64,000 bases of DNA, from contig NZ_JRKI01000029.1 in the NCBI RefSeq assembly GCF_000935125.1, forward strand, positions 124,001 through 188,000. The letters run 5' to 3'. The notes below the pieces were generated by a model that worked only from the letters and a program-made list of their open reading frames with translations, was not told the DNA's origin and searched no databases. Source of the DNA: Streptomyces natalensis ATCC 27448. Its GTDB lineage: Bacteria; Actinomycetota; Actinomycetes; Streptomycetales; Streptomycetaceae. Shown here piece by piece: positions 24,728 to 33,304 of this stretch (the first letter of the stretch is position 1; each line of letters begins with the position of its first letter). Made by a program: the position numbers and the translations under genes.

Positions 24728-26653
24728 ATGTACGCGAAGTTCCCCGAGGGGGCGGCGAAGCGCACCGACCCCACCGCGGCGTCCGAGGTTCTCTACGACG
24801 CCGTCATCGTCGGCGGCGGGATCGCCGGCGCCCTCATCGCCTCGCGGCTGGGCGACGCCGGCAAGAGGGTACTGATACTCGAAGCGGGCCCGGCCGAGGA
24901 CCTCACCCTGAGGGGCTACGAGAGCTACCTCGATCGCTTCTACTCGGCTACCAGCAAGGACAACCAGTCCCCCTACCCGGTCGCCGCCAACGCCCCGATG
25001 CCCCGCGGCACCGACGCACGGCGCATCGTCCCGGGCGCGCCCGACGCCTCGGCCTACATCGTCCAGAGCGGGCCCTTCGCCACCGACACCACCTATACCC
25101 GGGTCCTCGGCGGCACCACCATGCACTGGGAGGCCAAGACGCTGCGGATGCTCCCCGAGGACTTCCGGATGCACACGCTCTACGGCGAGGGGGCCGACTG
25201 GCCGCTCACCTACGAGGACCTCGCCCCGTACTACAACGAGGCCGAACGCGAGATCGGCGTCTCCGCCGACGTAAAGGACCAGGCCTACCTCGGGATGACC
25301 TTCGACGAGGACTACGTGTTCCCGATGAAGGGGCTGCCGCTGTCGTACCTGGACCGGATGGTCGCCAAGGACCTCGACGGGATGCCGGTCGAGCTCGACG
25401 GCGAGCGGCGCGAGCTGCGGGTCCGGCCGTTCCCGCAGGGGCGGAACGGGATACCGAACCCGGCCTTCGACGGTGGGAAGGGCTATGTGCCGCGAGGGGC
25501 GGTGAGCACGTACCAGGTGGAGGTCGGCGGGCGGTGCCAGGGCAACAACAACTGCGTGCCCATCTGCCCGGTGCAGGCCAAGTACCACGCCGGCAAGACC
25601 CTCGCGGTGGCCCTACAGAGCGGCCGGGTCGACCTGGTCGCCCAGGCAGTGGCCTACAAGGTGCACGTCGATGAGCAGACCCGCCGGGTGACCGAGATCG
25701 AGTACCGCCGCTACGACCGGCCCGACAGCCCCGGCTTCACCACCATGAGGGCCCGGGGCCGGCTGTTCATCCTGGCCGCCAACGCGGTGGAGAACCCCCG
25801 GCTGATGCTGGCCTCCGGCCTGCGCAGTTCGAGCGGCCTGATGGGGCGGAACTTCATGGACCACGCCTACCTGTTGGCGTGGGCCCTGCTACCCGAGGTG
25901 GCCGGCACCTTCCGGGGCACGAACTGCACGGGCGGCATCACCGACCTGCGCGGGGGCCGCTTCCGCCGCCGCCAGGCGGCATTCAGCGTCGACATCCACA
26001 ACGACGGCTGGGGCTGGGCCCGGGGGGCGCCGATGACCGACCTGATCGACCTGGTCGACGCCGGTGGCCGCTACGGCGAGTCCCTCCGCCAGGGCCTGGT
26101 GGACCGGGTGTCCCGCCAGCTGCAGTTGGCGTTCATGGTCGAGGTCCCCGCCAACCCGAGCAACCGGATCACCGTGGACCCGGCCTACACCGACCACCTG
26201 GGGAACATGCGGCCCATCCTCACCTACGACATCCCCGACTACACGATGCGCGGGGTGGCGTACGCCAGGCAGCTGTCGCGACGGATCTTCGCCCGCCTCG
26301 GAGCCGAGGACCACACCGCGTACGACCCGAACTTCTGGGGCTACGCCGTCCACGCCGGCGAGGGGTACGAGATCCGAGGGGGCAACCATCTCGCCGGCAC
26401 CCACACCATGGGCCGCGACCCGTCGACCTCGGTGGTCAACCCGGATCAGCGGTGCTGGGATCACGACAACCTCTACCTGGTCGGCGGAGGAAGCATGCCC
26501 ACCGTGGGCACGTCGAACGTGACGCTCACCATCGCCGCCCTGAGCCTGCGCAGCAGCCGCGCCATGCTGGCCCAGCTCGACGCCGAGACCGCACCGATCA
26601 CCGTCACCTCGACCGGCGCCGGCCGGCGCCAACCTCAGGAGGTGGCCCGGTGA
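24728..26653 (+). CDS. GMC oxidoreductase, pyranose 2-oxidase/C-glycoside 3-oxidase-like
   Basis: 641 residues from the ATG preceded by GGAGGAG. It has the FAD motif 'VIVGGGIAGALIASRL', and 'GGTTMHWEA' with His133 at the place where pyranose 2-oxidase carries its covalent flavin-linking His. The active-site pair is His554 ('NHLAGTHTMG') and Asn597 ('VGTSNVTLTIAALS'), equivalent to the His/Asn pair of pyranose oxidases. A Cys-rich insert 'GGRCQGNNNCVPICPVQAKY' is notable. No signal peptide. Expected to oxidise a sugar hydroxyl at C2 or C3, using O2 or the downstream small subunit. Its stop overlaps the next start (GTGA). Confidence 0.85.
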   Translation: MYAKFPEGAAKRTDPTAASEVLYDAVIVGGGIAGALIASRLGDAGKRVLILEAGPAEDLTLRGYESYLDRFYSATSKDNQSPYPVAANAPMPRGTDARRIVPGAPDASAYIVQSGPFATDTTYTRVLGGTTMHWEAKTLRMLPEDFRMHTLYGEGADWPLTYEDLAPYYNEAEREIGVSADVKDQAYLGMTFDEDYVFPMKGLPLSYLDRMVAKDLDGMPVELDGERRELRVRPFPQGRNGIPNPAFDGGKGYVPRGAVSTYQVEVGGRCQGNNNCVPICPVQAKYHAGKTLAVALQSGRVDLVAQAVAYKVHVDEQTRRVTEIEYRRYDRPDSPGFTTMRARGRLFILAANAVENPRLMLASGLRSSSGLMGRNFMDHAYLLAWALLPEVAGTFRGTNCTGGITDLRGGRFRRRQAAFSVDIHNDGWGWARGAPMTDLIDLVDAGGRYGESLRQGLVDRVSRQLQLAFMVEVPANPSNRITVDPAYTDHLGNMRPILTYDIPDYTMRGVAYARQLSRRIFARLGAEDHTAYDPNFWGYAVHAGEGYEIRGGNHLAGTHTMGRDPSTSVVNPDQRCWDHDNLYLVGGGSMPTVGTSNVTLTIAALSLRSSRAMLAQLDAETAPITVTSTGAGRRQPQEVAR

Positions 26654-27762
26654 CCGCGTCGACCATCAACAACCGTGACGACCTGATCAGCTATCTGCAC
26701 GTGGCGATGGCGCTCGAGCACGCGACCATCCCTCCCTACCTGACCGCGTACTACTCCATACAGTCCACCACCAACTCCGACGCCGCCCACATCATCCGAG
26801 TGGTCGCGGTGGAGGAGATGCTGCACCTGACCCTCGTCGCCAACATCCTCAACGCCATCGGCGGGAGGCCGGACCTGACCCGCCCCGGCTTCGTGCCGTC
26901 CTACCCGGCCTACCTGCCCGACGGGGAGGACGACTTCACCGTCGACCTGCGGCCCCTGTCCCCCGAGGCGGTGGAGACGTTCTGCAAGATCGAGCGGCCG
27001 GGCCAGGCCCCCCGTGCCGACGGACGGCTGCTGCGCACACCGGACAGCGGGAGTCCGGTACTGGCCTTCAGCCCCACGGCCGAGGGGATGCGCTTCTACA
27101 GCATCGGTGAGTTCTACGCAGAGATCATCGAAGGACTCGAGAAGGTGGCGGCCGACGACCCCAAGCTCTTCTCCGGAGATCCGGCCCTTCAGGTGGGGCC
27201 CGAGTACTTCTACTCCGGCGGCGGGGCGGTGATCGTCGTCTCCGACCTGGACTCGGCCTGCCGGGCGCTGCGCTTCATCGCCGCTCAGGGCGAGGGCCTC
27301 GATTCGGGCATCTACGACGCGGACGGGGAGCTGGCCCACTACTACCGGTTCCGGCAGTTGCAGCTCGGCCGCTACTACCAGATGGGCGACGCCCCCGACG
27401 CACCTTCGGGGCCGCCGCTCAGCGTCGCCTGGGACGATGTGTACAACGTGAAGGTGAGTGCCCGGCTGGCCGACTACCCGGCGGGTTCGGAACTCGCGGG
27501 TGTCGCCCGGGACTTCAACGCCGCCTACGGGGCCTTCCTCGCCCTGCTCACCAGAGCGTTCAACGGGCATCCGGGCCTCTTGCAGGACGCCGTCTGCGAC
27601 ATGTTCCGCCTGCGCGACGGGTTCAACCTGCTGGTACGCAACCCCCTGCCGGGCAGCGACGGTCTGCACGCCGCTCCTACCTTCGAGATCCCGGCCGCGT
27701 TCGGGGCCGATCCGGAGGCCGCACCGGCCGCCGGCGCGAGTGCCCGGGGGGTGACGCGGTGA
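26650..27762 (+). CDS. Ferritin-like (VioB-type) protein
   Basis: 370 residues from GTG 26650, overlapping the GMC stop by 4 bp. The opening 'LISYLHVAMALEHATIPPYL' followed by 'TAYYSIQS', and 'VVAVEEMLHLTLVANILNAI', carry the two Glu/ExxH motifs of the ferritin-like domain found in VioB (iminophenyl-pyruvate dimer synthase) and related proteins, suggesting a di-iron or haem-like site. VioB itself is much longer; this is the stand-alone form. Relatives occur next to GMC enzymes but their chemistry is unknown. It overlaps the next gene by 4 bp. Confidence 0.78.
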   Translation: MTASTINNRDDLISYLHVAMALEHATIPPYLTAYYSIQSTTNSDAAHIIRVVAVEEMLHLTLVANILNAIGGRPDLTRPGFVPSYPAYLPDGEDDFTVDLRPLSPEAVETFCKIERPGQAPRADGRLLRTPDSGSPVLAFSPTAEGMRFYSIGEFYAEIIEGLEKVAADDPKLFSGDPALQVGPEYFYSGGGAVIVVSDLDSACRALRFIAAQGEGLDSGIYDADGELAHYYRFRQLQLGRYYQMGDAPDAPSGPPLSVAWDDVYNVKVSARLADYPAGSELAGVARDFNAAYGAFLALLTRAFNGHPGLLQDAVCDMFRLRDGFNLLVRNPLPGSDGLHAAPTFEIPAAFGADPEAAPAAGASARGVTR

Positions 27763-28298
27763 CCGCCCCGTCGTTCGAGGAGTTCCTCTCCCTGTCGGTC
27801 GACGTGACCGCCTTTGAGGAGACCGTTCTGCTCGGCACCGGTCTGGCCCGCCATTACCTGGCCAAAGTGCAGGCGGCCTGCGGCGACGAGGTCGTCACCG
27901 CCCTCTTGGACGCCCACCGGGCGGCCCGGGCGGACGCGGCCGTTGATGCCGACGGCCATGACCGGGCCCTGCCCGAACGGGCCTTGCCCGACCGGGCGCT
28001 GCTCGACCGCGCCCTGCGCCACCGGATCTTCAGCGACGACCGCCTCGGCCCGGTGGCCCGTAATGTGATCAAGCTCTGGTACGCCGGGATGTGGTACGCG
28101 CTGCCACCCGAGTGGACCGACTGCTACGGGGCCCACGCTGCGGGCGAAGCCTCCACGGTCACCGCCGCCTCCTACCAGGAGGGGCTGCTGTGGCGGGCCA
28201 TCGGGGCCAATCCGCCGGGCGCAAAGGCCCCCGGTTACGGCTCCTGGGCTCAGCCACCCCGCATCGAGGACCGCTACCTGAATGGGGCGACGAAATGA
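27759..28298 (+). CDS. FAD-dependent sorbitol dehydrogenase-type small subunit
   Basis: 179 residues from GTG 27759. N-terminal 'FLSLSVDVTAFEETVLLGTG' and C-terminal 'VARNVIKLWYAGMWYALPPE', then 'YQEGLLWRAIGANPPGAKAP', fit the FAD-SLDH / gluconate dehydrogenase gamma-subunit family. Its members bind and support GMC-type large subunits in membrane sugar dehydrogenases. No Tat signal is seen here, so the complex would be cytoplasmic. A short degenerate repeat ('RALPERALPDRALLDRALRH') fills the middle. Very likely the partner of the GMC enzyme two genes upstream. Confidence 0.75.
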   Translation: MTAPSFEEFLSLSVDVTAFEETVLLGTGLARHYLAKVQAACGDEVVTALLDAHRAARADAAVDADGHDRALPERALPDRALLDRALRHRIFSDDRLGPVARNVIKLWYAGMWYALPPEWTDCYGAHAAGEASTVTAASYQEGLLWRAIGANPPGAKAPGYGSWAQPPRIEDRYLNGATK

Positions 28299-29209
28299 CC
28301 GACTTGGCGAACCGCCTCGGCCCGGACAAGGTGAAGCTCGGCGTCTGCTGCACCCTGTGGTGGAACGACGACTTCCCCGCCATCGACGCCGACATCTCCT
28401 TCGGCCAGGCCGTGAGCGAGATGGCGCTCGCCGGCTTCCAGGGCTGCAGCATCGGGCACAAGTACCCCTCGGACGCCGCCGCGCTCAAGGCCGCCCTCGA
28501 CCTCCGCGGCCTACGGGTGTCCGAGCCCTGGACGAGCACGTACTTCACGATCGACAAGATGCGGCAGAAGACGATCGCCGCCTTCGAGGAGACACTGGCC
28601 CATATCAAGGCGCTGGGCGGGACCGAGTTGGTCGTGGCCGAGTTCGGAGCGTCGTCGCACCTGCTCCCCGTCGACGTGTTCGCCAACCGCCCGGTTTTCA
28701 CCGATGCCCAGTGGGACGCCCTGACGTCGGGCCTGGACGAACTCGGCAAGATCGCGGGCTCGGCCGGGATGAAGCTCAGCTATCACCACCACATGGGTAC
28801 CGGCGTCATGACCCGGGCCGATGTCGACCGGCTGATGGCCTCGACCGATCCGGCCCTGGTCCACCTCCTGCTCGACACCGCCCACATCGCCTTTGCCGGC
28901 GACGATCCACTGGACCTGGCCCGGGCTCACGCCGACCGCATCGGCCACGTCCACATGAAGAGCATCCGGCCCGAGGTCGTGAGCCGGGTGCGGGAAGAGG
29001 GCCTCTCGTTCCAGGAGGGCGTCGAACTCGGCGTCTTCACCGTGCCCGGAGACGGCGCGATCGACTTCCGGCCCATCCTCGAAGTGCTGGCCGACGCCGA
29101 TTACCGGGGGTGGCTGGTCGTGGAGGCCGAGCAGGATCCGAACAAGGCCAACCCGCTCGAGTACGCCAAGAAGGCCCGCGCCTACCTCGCAGACGTCTTG
29201 GGCTGGTGA
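28295..29209 (+). CDS. iolE: myo-Inosose-2 dehydratase (IolE)
   Basis: 304 residues, overlapping the previous gene by ATGA. Closely IolE-like throughout: 'FGQAVSEMALAGFQGCSIGH', 'MKLSYHHHMGTGVMTRADVD', 'IGHVHMKSIRPEVVSRVREE', 'GVFTVPGDGAIDFRPILEVL' and 'WLVVEAEQDPNKANPLEYA'. IolE removes water from 2-keto-myo-inositol to give a cyclohexanedione in inositol catabolism. None of the other iol genes (iolA, B, C, D, G) accompanies it, so either the pathway is split or this copy works on a related ketocyclitol or 3-keto sugar, for example the product of the GMC oxidase. Confidence 0.88.
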   Translation: MTDLANRLGPDKVKLGVCCTLWWNDDFPAIDADISFGQAVSEMALAGFQGCSIGHKYPSDAAALKAALDLRGLRVSEPWTSTYFTIDKMRQKTIAAFEETLAHIKALGGTELVVAEFGASSHLLPVDVFANRPVFTDAQWDALTSGLDELGKIAGSAGMKLSYHHHMGTGVMTRADVDRLMASTDPALVHLLLDTAHIAFAGDDPLDLARAHADRIGHVHMKSIRPEVVSRVREEGLSFQEGVELGVFTVPGDGAIDFRPILEVLADADYRGWLVVEAEQDPNKANPLEYAKKARAYLADVLGW

Positions 29210-29211
29210 CG

Positions 29212-30207
29212 ATGAACGCGACATTCGGACGAGACGTCTTCTTCAGCTTCTTCATGTTCACGGCCGATCTCAGGCCGCAGGACTCGGATTACACCCGGAT
29301 CCTGATCCGTCATCTGAAGGCCCTTACGGACATGGGCTACGACGGCTTCGACGTGCACATCGCCTCCCGGCCCACGACCGTCGATCACAAGCGCGAGGTC
29401 GACAGCTATATCGGCCTCAAGAAGGCATTCGACCAGGCAGGGCTACAGGAGGTGAAGTTCACCACCAACGTCGGGACCACGCGGACCTTCGACCCGACCT
29501 CACCGTATGAGGAACAGCGCAGACAGGCCCTGTCCTACCTCAAGTCACGCGTTGACATCACGCGGGTCCTGGGCGGCGACTCGATCATGTCAGGGCCCTT
29601 CCTCTACCCCTACGGCGTCTTTCCGGTCACGGACGCCAATGAACCGCTATGGAGCGACGCCCTCCAGGACTGGATGAAGCCGCGCTATCACGCGGCCCGT
29701 TCCGTCTTCGAAGAGCTGTCGGAGTACGCCGCGGCGCGCGGAGTGCAGCTCGCCATCGAGCCCGTCAAAAGCTGGGAGACGCCCCCGCCCAACATGGTCT
29801 CCGAGGTACTCGATTTCCTCGATGGCCTCCAGCACGCGCGGGGCGGCGTAACGATCGACACCGCGCAAGTCGTGATGGAAAGCCAGGGGCCTTCGGTCTT
29901 CAAAAACAATGTCGCGCGAGCCGTACGGCAGAACCGACTCTCCTACGTCCACATATCCGCACCCGATCGGGGTGCGGTGAAAGACAGCTGGATCCCGTGG
30001 GACATCATCCTGAACGAGATCGACCCGGTCTACCGCGGCCCGTACCTGATCGAAGTGTTCAACGCCATCCCGCCGTTCGACAGCTCCATGCGCATGGCGC
30101 GCCGGCGCTTCTGGCGGCCGGGCGAGGACGACCCGGTGCCGGGCGTTGACAGCGCTTACGACGTCGCGAGGGCTGCGTTGGCGGAACTGCGAGAGCACAC
30201 CACATAA
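29212..30207 (+). CDS. Sugar phosphate isomerase/epimerase-type TIM barrel
   Basis: 331 residues, starting 2 bp after the iolE stop. An AP_endonuc_2/xylose-isomerase-like barrel with likely metal ligands Glu in 'QLAIEPVKSWET', Asp in 'GVTIDTAQVV', His in 'LSYVHISAPDRG' and Glu in 'YLIEVFNAIPPFD'. The family includes D-tagatose 3-epimerase, inosose isomerases and the catalytic subunits of C-glycoside-cleaving enzymes. Cytoplasmic. With a pyranose-oxidase-like enzyme upstream, a role on a keto-sugar is the natural inference; the exact reaction cannot be read from sequence. Confidence 0.8.
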   Translation: MNATFGRDVFFSFFMFTADLRPQDSDYTRILIRHLKALTDMGYDGFDVHIASRPTTVDHKREVDSYIGLKKAFDQAGLQEVKFTTNVGTTRTFDPTSPYEEQRRQALSYLKSRVDITRVLGGDSIMSGPFLYPYGVFPVTDANEPLWSDALQDWMKPRYHAARSVFEELSEYAAARGVQLAIEPVKSWETPPPNMVSEVLDFLDGLQHARGGVTIDTAQVVMESQGPSVFKNNVARAVRQNRLSYVHISAPDRGAVKDSWIPWDIILNEIDPVYRGPYLIEVFNAIPPFDSSMRMARRRFWRPGEDDPVPGVDSAYDVARAALAELREHTT

Positions 30208-30224
30208 CCTCGGAAAGGTCCCGC

Positions 30225-31052
30225 ATGCTGGCTCAGGTGTCAGATCCCATCGTCATGGTCGTGAAGCAGGAAGGCGATGTCCGTATTCACACCTTCGTCG
30301 CCTCCTTCGCGTACAGCAACATCGCGAACGCCACGCACATCATCGAAACCAGAAACCAACTGGTCCTCGTGGATGGGCAGTTCCTCGTCCCGTACGCACG
30401 GGCATTCAGGGACTACGCCGACAGCCTGGGCAAGCCGATCGAAAGGCTGTACCTCTCGCACCGGCACCCTGACCACTGGTTCGGCTTGGGAGCCGCGTTC
30501 AGCGACATCGAGATCCACGCGTTGTCCGAAACCATGGACTTCATCCAGGAGCACGGGGAGGACTCGCGAAGTGACCACTGGAAGCTCGGCGATCTCGTTC
30601 CGGAGCACATAGTCGTTCCCAAGCAGGTCGTCAGCCCCGGTGTCGAGACGATCGACGGGGTCAGGTATGTCTTCGACCGCGTAACAGACACCGAAATCGA
30701 CTATCACCTCACCATCAGGCTCCCTGAGCTGGGAGTGTATTTCGCTCAGGACCTGCTCTACAGCGGCACCCATCTGTACCTCACGAAACACCTGGACCAC
30801 TGGATTCGGGTGCTGCAAGAAATGCTGGTGTCGGACTACGAGTTGTTCATGCCGGGCCACGGCCTGCCGGCCGACAAAAATGAGGTCGCCCGTAACGTCG
30901 AGTACCTGTCGACCGCTCGGCAGGCAATCGGCAACGGACTGGCGGACAACGCCTTCAAGGCTTTCATGCTCCAGCGGTATCCGGAACGTAAATGCCCGGG
31001 GATCTTCGACATCTACATGCCCCGGCTGTTCGGCAGTGCGAGCGACTACTGA
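30225..31052 (+). CDS. Metallo-beta-lactamase-fold hydrolase
   Basis: 275 residues. The metal-binding signature is 'LYLSHRHPDHWFGLG' (HxHxDH), with a later Asp in 'VYFAQDLLYSG' and His in 'LFMPGHGLPA'. No signal peptide. MBL hydrolases open lactones, thioesters or phosphodiesters; in a sugar-oxidising operon a lactonase role is plausible but unproven. Base composition is slightly lower in GC than in the first four genes of the operon. Confidence 0.82.
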   Translation: MLAQVSDPIVMVVKQEGDVRIHTFVASFAYSNIANATHIIETRNQLVLVDGQFLVPYARAFRDYADSLGKPIERLYLSHRHPDHWFGLGAAFSDIEIHALSETMDFIQEHGEDSRSDHWKLGDLVPEHIVVPKQVVSPGVETIDGVRYVFDRVTDTEIDYHLTIRLPELGVYFAQDLLYSGTHLYLTKHLDHWIRVLQEMLVSDYELFMPGHGLPADKNEVARNVEYLSTARQAIGNGLADNAFKAFMLQRYPERKCPGIFDIYMPRLFGSASDY

Positions 31053-31071
31053 CAACGGAGGGGGTCACACC

Positions 31072-32727
31072 ATGAGCGAGGGTTCCACCGTTGGGCGGTA
31101 CCTGGTCGACCGGCTCCGTCAACTGGGGCTGGGGCATCTGTTTTCCATCGCGGGCGACTATTCGATCGAGTGGTTGAACCGGTACGTCACACCGAGCAGC
31201 ATTGAAATCATCGAGGAAGTCAACGAGGTAAATGCCGGTTATGCGGCGGACGGGTACGCGAGGCTGAAGGGTATCGGGGCTCTCTGTGTCACCTACTCCG
31301 CGGGCGCATTGTGTGCCGTGAACGCGGTCGCCGGCGCTTACGTCGAGAAGGTGCCGCTCGTACTGATCAATGGCACACCGAGCATAAAGAAGACGCTCAC
31401 CTTCGAGCAGACCGGCTTCAGTGCGCATCACTTCATCAGCGGCCGTGAAACAGATATGCAGTCGTTCGAACATATAACGGTCGCAACCATACGAGTTGAC
31501 AACCCGGACCTTGCGCCGACGCTGATCGATTATGCACTGACCAGGTGCATAACCGAACGACGCCCTGTCTACATTGAGCTTCTCCAGGACATGGTCGACT
31601 TGGAGTGCGAGCCGCCGAGGGGCGTTCTGAAGCCGGCCAGGATCCTGTCGGACGAGACCAGCCTGGAACAGTCGGTCGCACAGATCTGCGCAAAGCTTGA
31701 AAGCGCCGAGAACCCGCTCATCTGGCTGGGTGTGGAGATCGACCGGTTCGGCCTTCAGGACAAGGCCATGAGCCTGGTACAGCAACTGAACGTCCCCTTC
31801 GTCACGGAACTCCTCAGCAAGGCCGTCCTCTCCGAAGATGACGCGCTGTTTGCCGGCGTGCTGGACGGCCAGGCATCATCGGCCGCCGTTACGGAGCTGG
31901 CCGCGACATCGGATTTTGTACTGGGCCTCGGCGTGTGGCTGACCGACATCAACTCGTTGGGCTGGGAACCGGACTACGACAAGACCGCATTTGCGTCGTT
32001 CGACGCGGTCAAGTTCGGAACCTTCTTCGGCGGACAGGTCGCGTTGGAGCACCTGATCGACGGCATACTGGCCGAAAAGGTGGTGCCCAAAACGCGGAAG
32101 CTGCCGGAGAATTCGACGCGGAGCGCGCCGACCGTGGGCTCGTCCGACGTGATCACGTACCAGGGGTTCTACAACTTCATCCAGCAGTACGTCGACAGGA
32201 ACACCATCGTCGGCGCCGACGCGAGCATGAACTACTTCGGCAGCCTGCTGCTCGATGTGCCGGGGCCGGGCGGGTTTGTCGTTCAGTCGTCCTACTCATC
32301 GATCGGCTACAGCGCGCCGGCTGCGACGGGTATCTGCCTGGCAAAGCGGCCCGACCAAAGGGTCATGGTCTTCACGGGTGACGGCGGCTTCCAGATGACC
32401 GCCCAGTGCCTCTCGACGCAGACGCGTTTCAAGCTCAACCCGATCATCTTCGTCATCGACAACGGCGTCTACGCCGTGGAGCAGTGGCTCGCCGATGCAT
32501 CGGTCTTCCATACCGACAAGCCGTTCTACAAACCCTGCATCCTGCACCGGTGGAATTACAGCCTGCTGTCCGAGGTGTTCGGTTGCCGGGGGTGGGAAGT
32601 CGGCACGTACGGAGAGCTGAGGGATGCCGTGACGGGTGCTCTGAAGAACGCGAGCAGCCCCTCCATCATCCAGGTCCACGTACCGAACAAATCAATTCCC
32701 GACAATGCGAAGTGGAAATCCCAGTAG
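31072..32727 (+). CDS. Thiamine diphosphate-dependent decarboxylase (pyruvate/indolepyruvate decarboxylase-like)
   Basis: 551 residues from the ATG after GGAGGGGG. The three ThDP-enzyme domains are recognisable: cofactor-activating Glu in 'IEIIEEVNEVNAGYAADGYA', the His-His pair typical of 2-keto acid decarboxylases in 'GFSAHHFISGRET', and the metal-binding 'VFTGDGGFQMTAQ' continuing to 'IIFVIDNGVYAVEQW'. It is closer to pyruvate/indolepyruvate decarboxylases than to IolD. It would decarboxylate a 2-keto acid produced by the pathway, or carry out acyloin-type C-C chemistry. Confidence 0.85.
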   Translation: MSEGSTVGRYLVDRLRQLGLGHLFSIAGDYSIEWLNRYVTPSSIEIIEEVNEVNAGYAADGYARLKGIGALCVTYSAGALCAVNAVAGAYVEKVPLVLINGTPSIKKTLTFEQTGFSAHHFISGRETDMQSFEHITVATIRVDNPDLAPTLIDYALTRCITERRPVYIELLQDMVDLECEPPRGVLKPARILSDETSLEQSVAQICAKLESAENPLIWLGVEIDRFGLQDKAMSLVQQLNVPFVTELLSKAVLSEDDALFAGVLDGQASSAAVTELAATSDFVLGLGVWLTDINSLGWEPDYDKTAFASFDAVKFGTFFGGQVALEHLIDGILAEKVVPKTRKLPENSTRSAPTVGSSDVITYQGFYNFIQQYVDRNTIVGADASMNYFGSLLLDVPGPGGFVVQSSYSSIGYSAPAATGICLAKRPDQRVMVFTGDGGFQMTAQCLSTQTRFKLNPIIFVIDNGVYAVEQWLADASVFHTDKPFYKPCILHRWNYSLLSEVFGCRGWEVGTYGELRDAVTGALKNASSPSIIQVHVPNKSIPDNAKWKSQ

Positions 32728-32747
32728 CAGGACACGAGGAGAGAATA

Positions 32748-33056
32748 ATGCCGACGAAGATCACTGCAATCTACGAGAACCCGAAATCCGCCGAGGCCTT
32801 CGAGGCCGGTCACCACGAGCAGATCGACCTGGCGCAGAAGATCCCCGGGGTCCAGCGGATCGAGAGCGCGAAGGTCTGGCCGAAGGAGGACGGCAGCGAG
32901 ACGCCGGCTTATCGCGTACTCGACATGTACTTCGCCGACTACGATGCGGCCAGCAGGGCCGTAACGACCCAAGAGGCATCGGCGTTTGTCACCAAGGCCT
33001 TCGAGCTGGCGACGGGCGGTGTGCGGCTCCTCTTCACAGATATCGAGGAGGTCTGA
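32748..33056 (+). CDS. EthD-family small protein
   Basis: 102 residues from the ATG after GAGGAGAG. An EthD-type dimeric ferredoxin-like fold: 'MPTKITAIYENPKSAEAFEA', then 'HHEQIDLAQKIPGVQRIE', and the later 'RVLDMYFADYDAASRAV'. EthD proteins help ether degradation or act as cyclases and small-molecule chaperones. It closes the nine-gene operon; a GC-rich hairpin follows at 33261. Confidence 0.8.
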   Translation: MPTKITAIYENPKSAEAFEAGHHEQIDLAQKIPGVQRIESAKVWPKEDGSETPAYRVLDMYFADYDAASRAVTTQEASAFVTKAFELATGGVRLLFTDIEEV

Positions 33057-33260
33057 CCTCGATTCTTCCGAGGCCCGGCGTCCTCGCCGTCAGCGACTGA
33101 CTGCCCGATATGTCCCGTGACTGGCCGGGCTGTCGCATGACGCTGCGGGGGCGTCGGGTCCACGGGCCCGAGTTTGCCACCCCCAAGGCCGGCAGCCGCT
33201 CCAGGCAGCCGGGACCGGGTAGGCACGGTCGCCGGCCCGGCCTTCGGGAAGCGACCCGGG

Positions 33261-33279
33261 CGGGGCGCGCGAGGCCCCG
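33261..33279. terminator. GC-rich hairpin between convergent units
   Basis: CGGGGC and GCCCCG pair around the 7-nt loop GCGCGAG. It sits between the end of the nine-gene operon and the convergent multicopper oxidase gene, a reasonable place for a bidirectional terminator. No gene in 33057-33304. Confidence 0.4.
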
Positions 33280-33304
33280 ACCGCTCCCCCTTTCCCCGTC
33301 CTGA

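Noticed and set aside
31072..32727. ThDP enzyme as IolD (next enzyme after IolE)
   Set aside because: The His-His motif 'SAHHF' and overall pattern fit pyruvate/indolepyruvate decarboxylases better than the trihydroxycyclohexanedione hydrolase.
28295..33056. Operon as a classical C-glycoside deglycosylation cluster
   Set aside because: The usual small beta subunit of the C-deglycosidase (DUF6379-type) is not recognisable; kept only as an analogy, not as a call.
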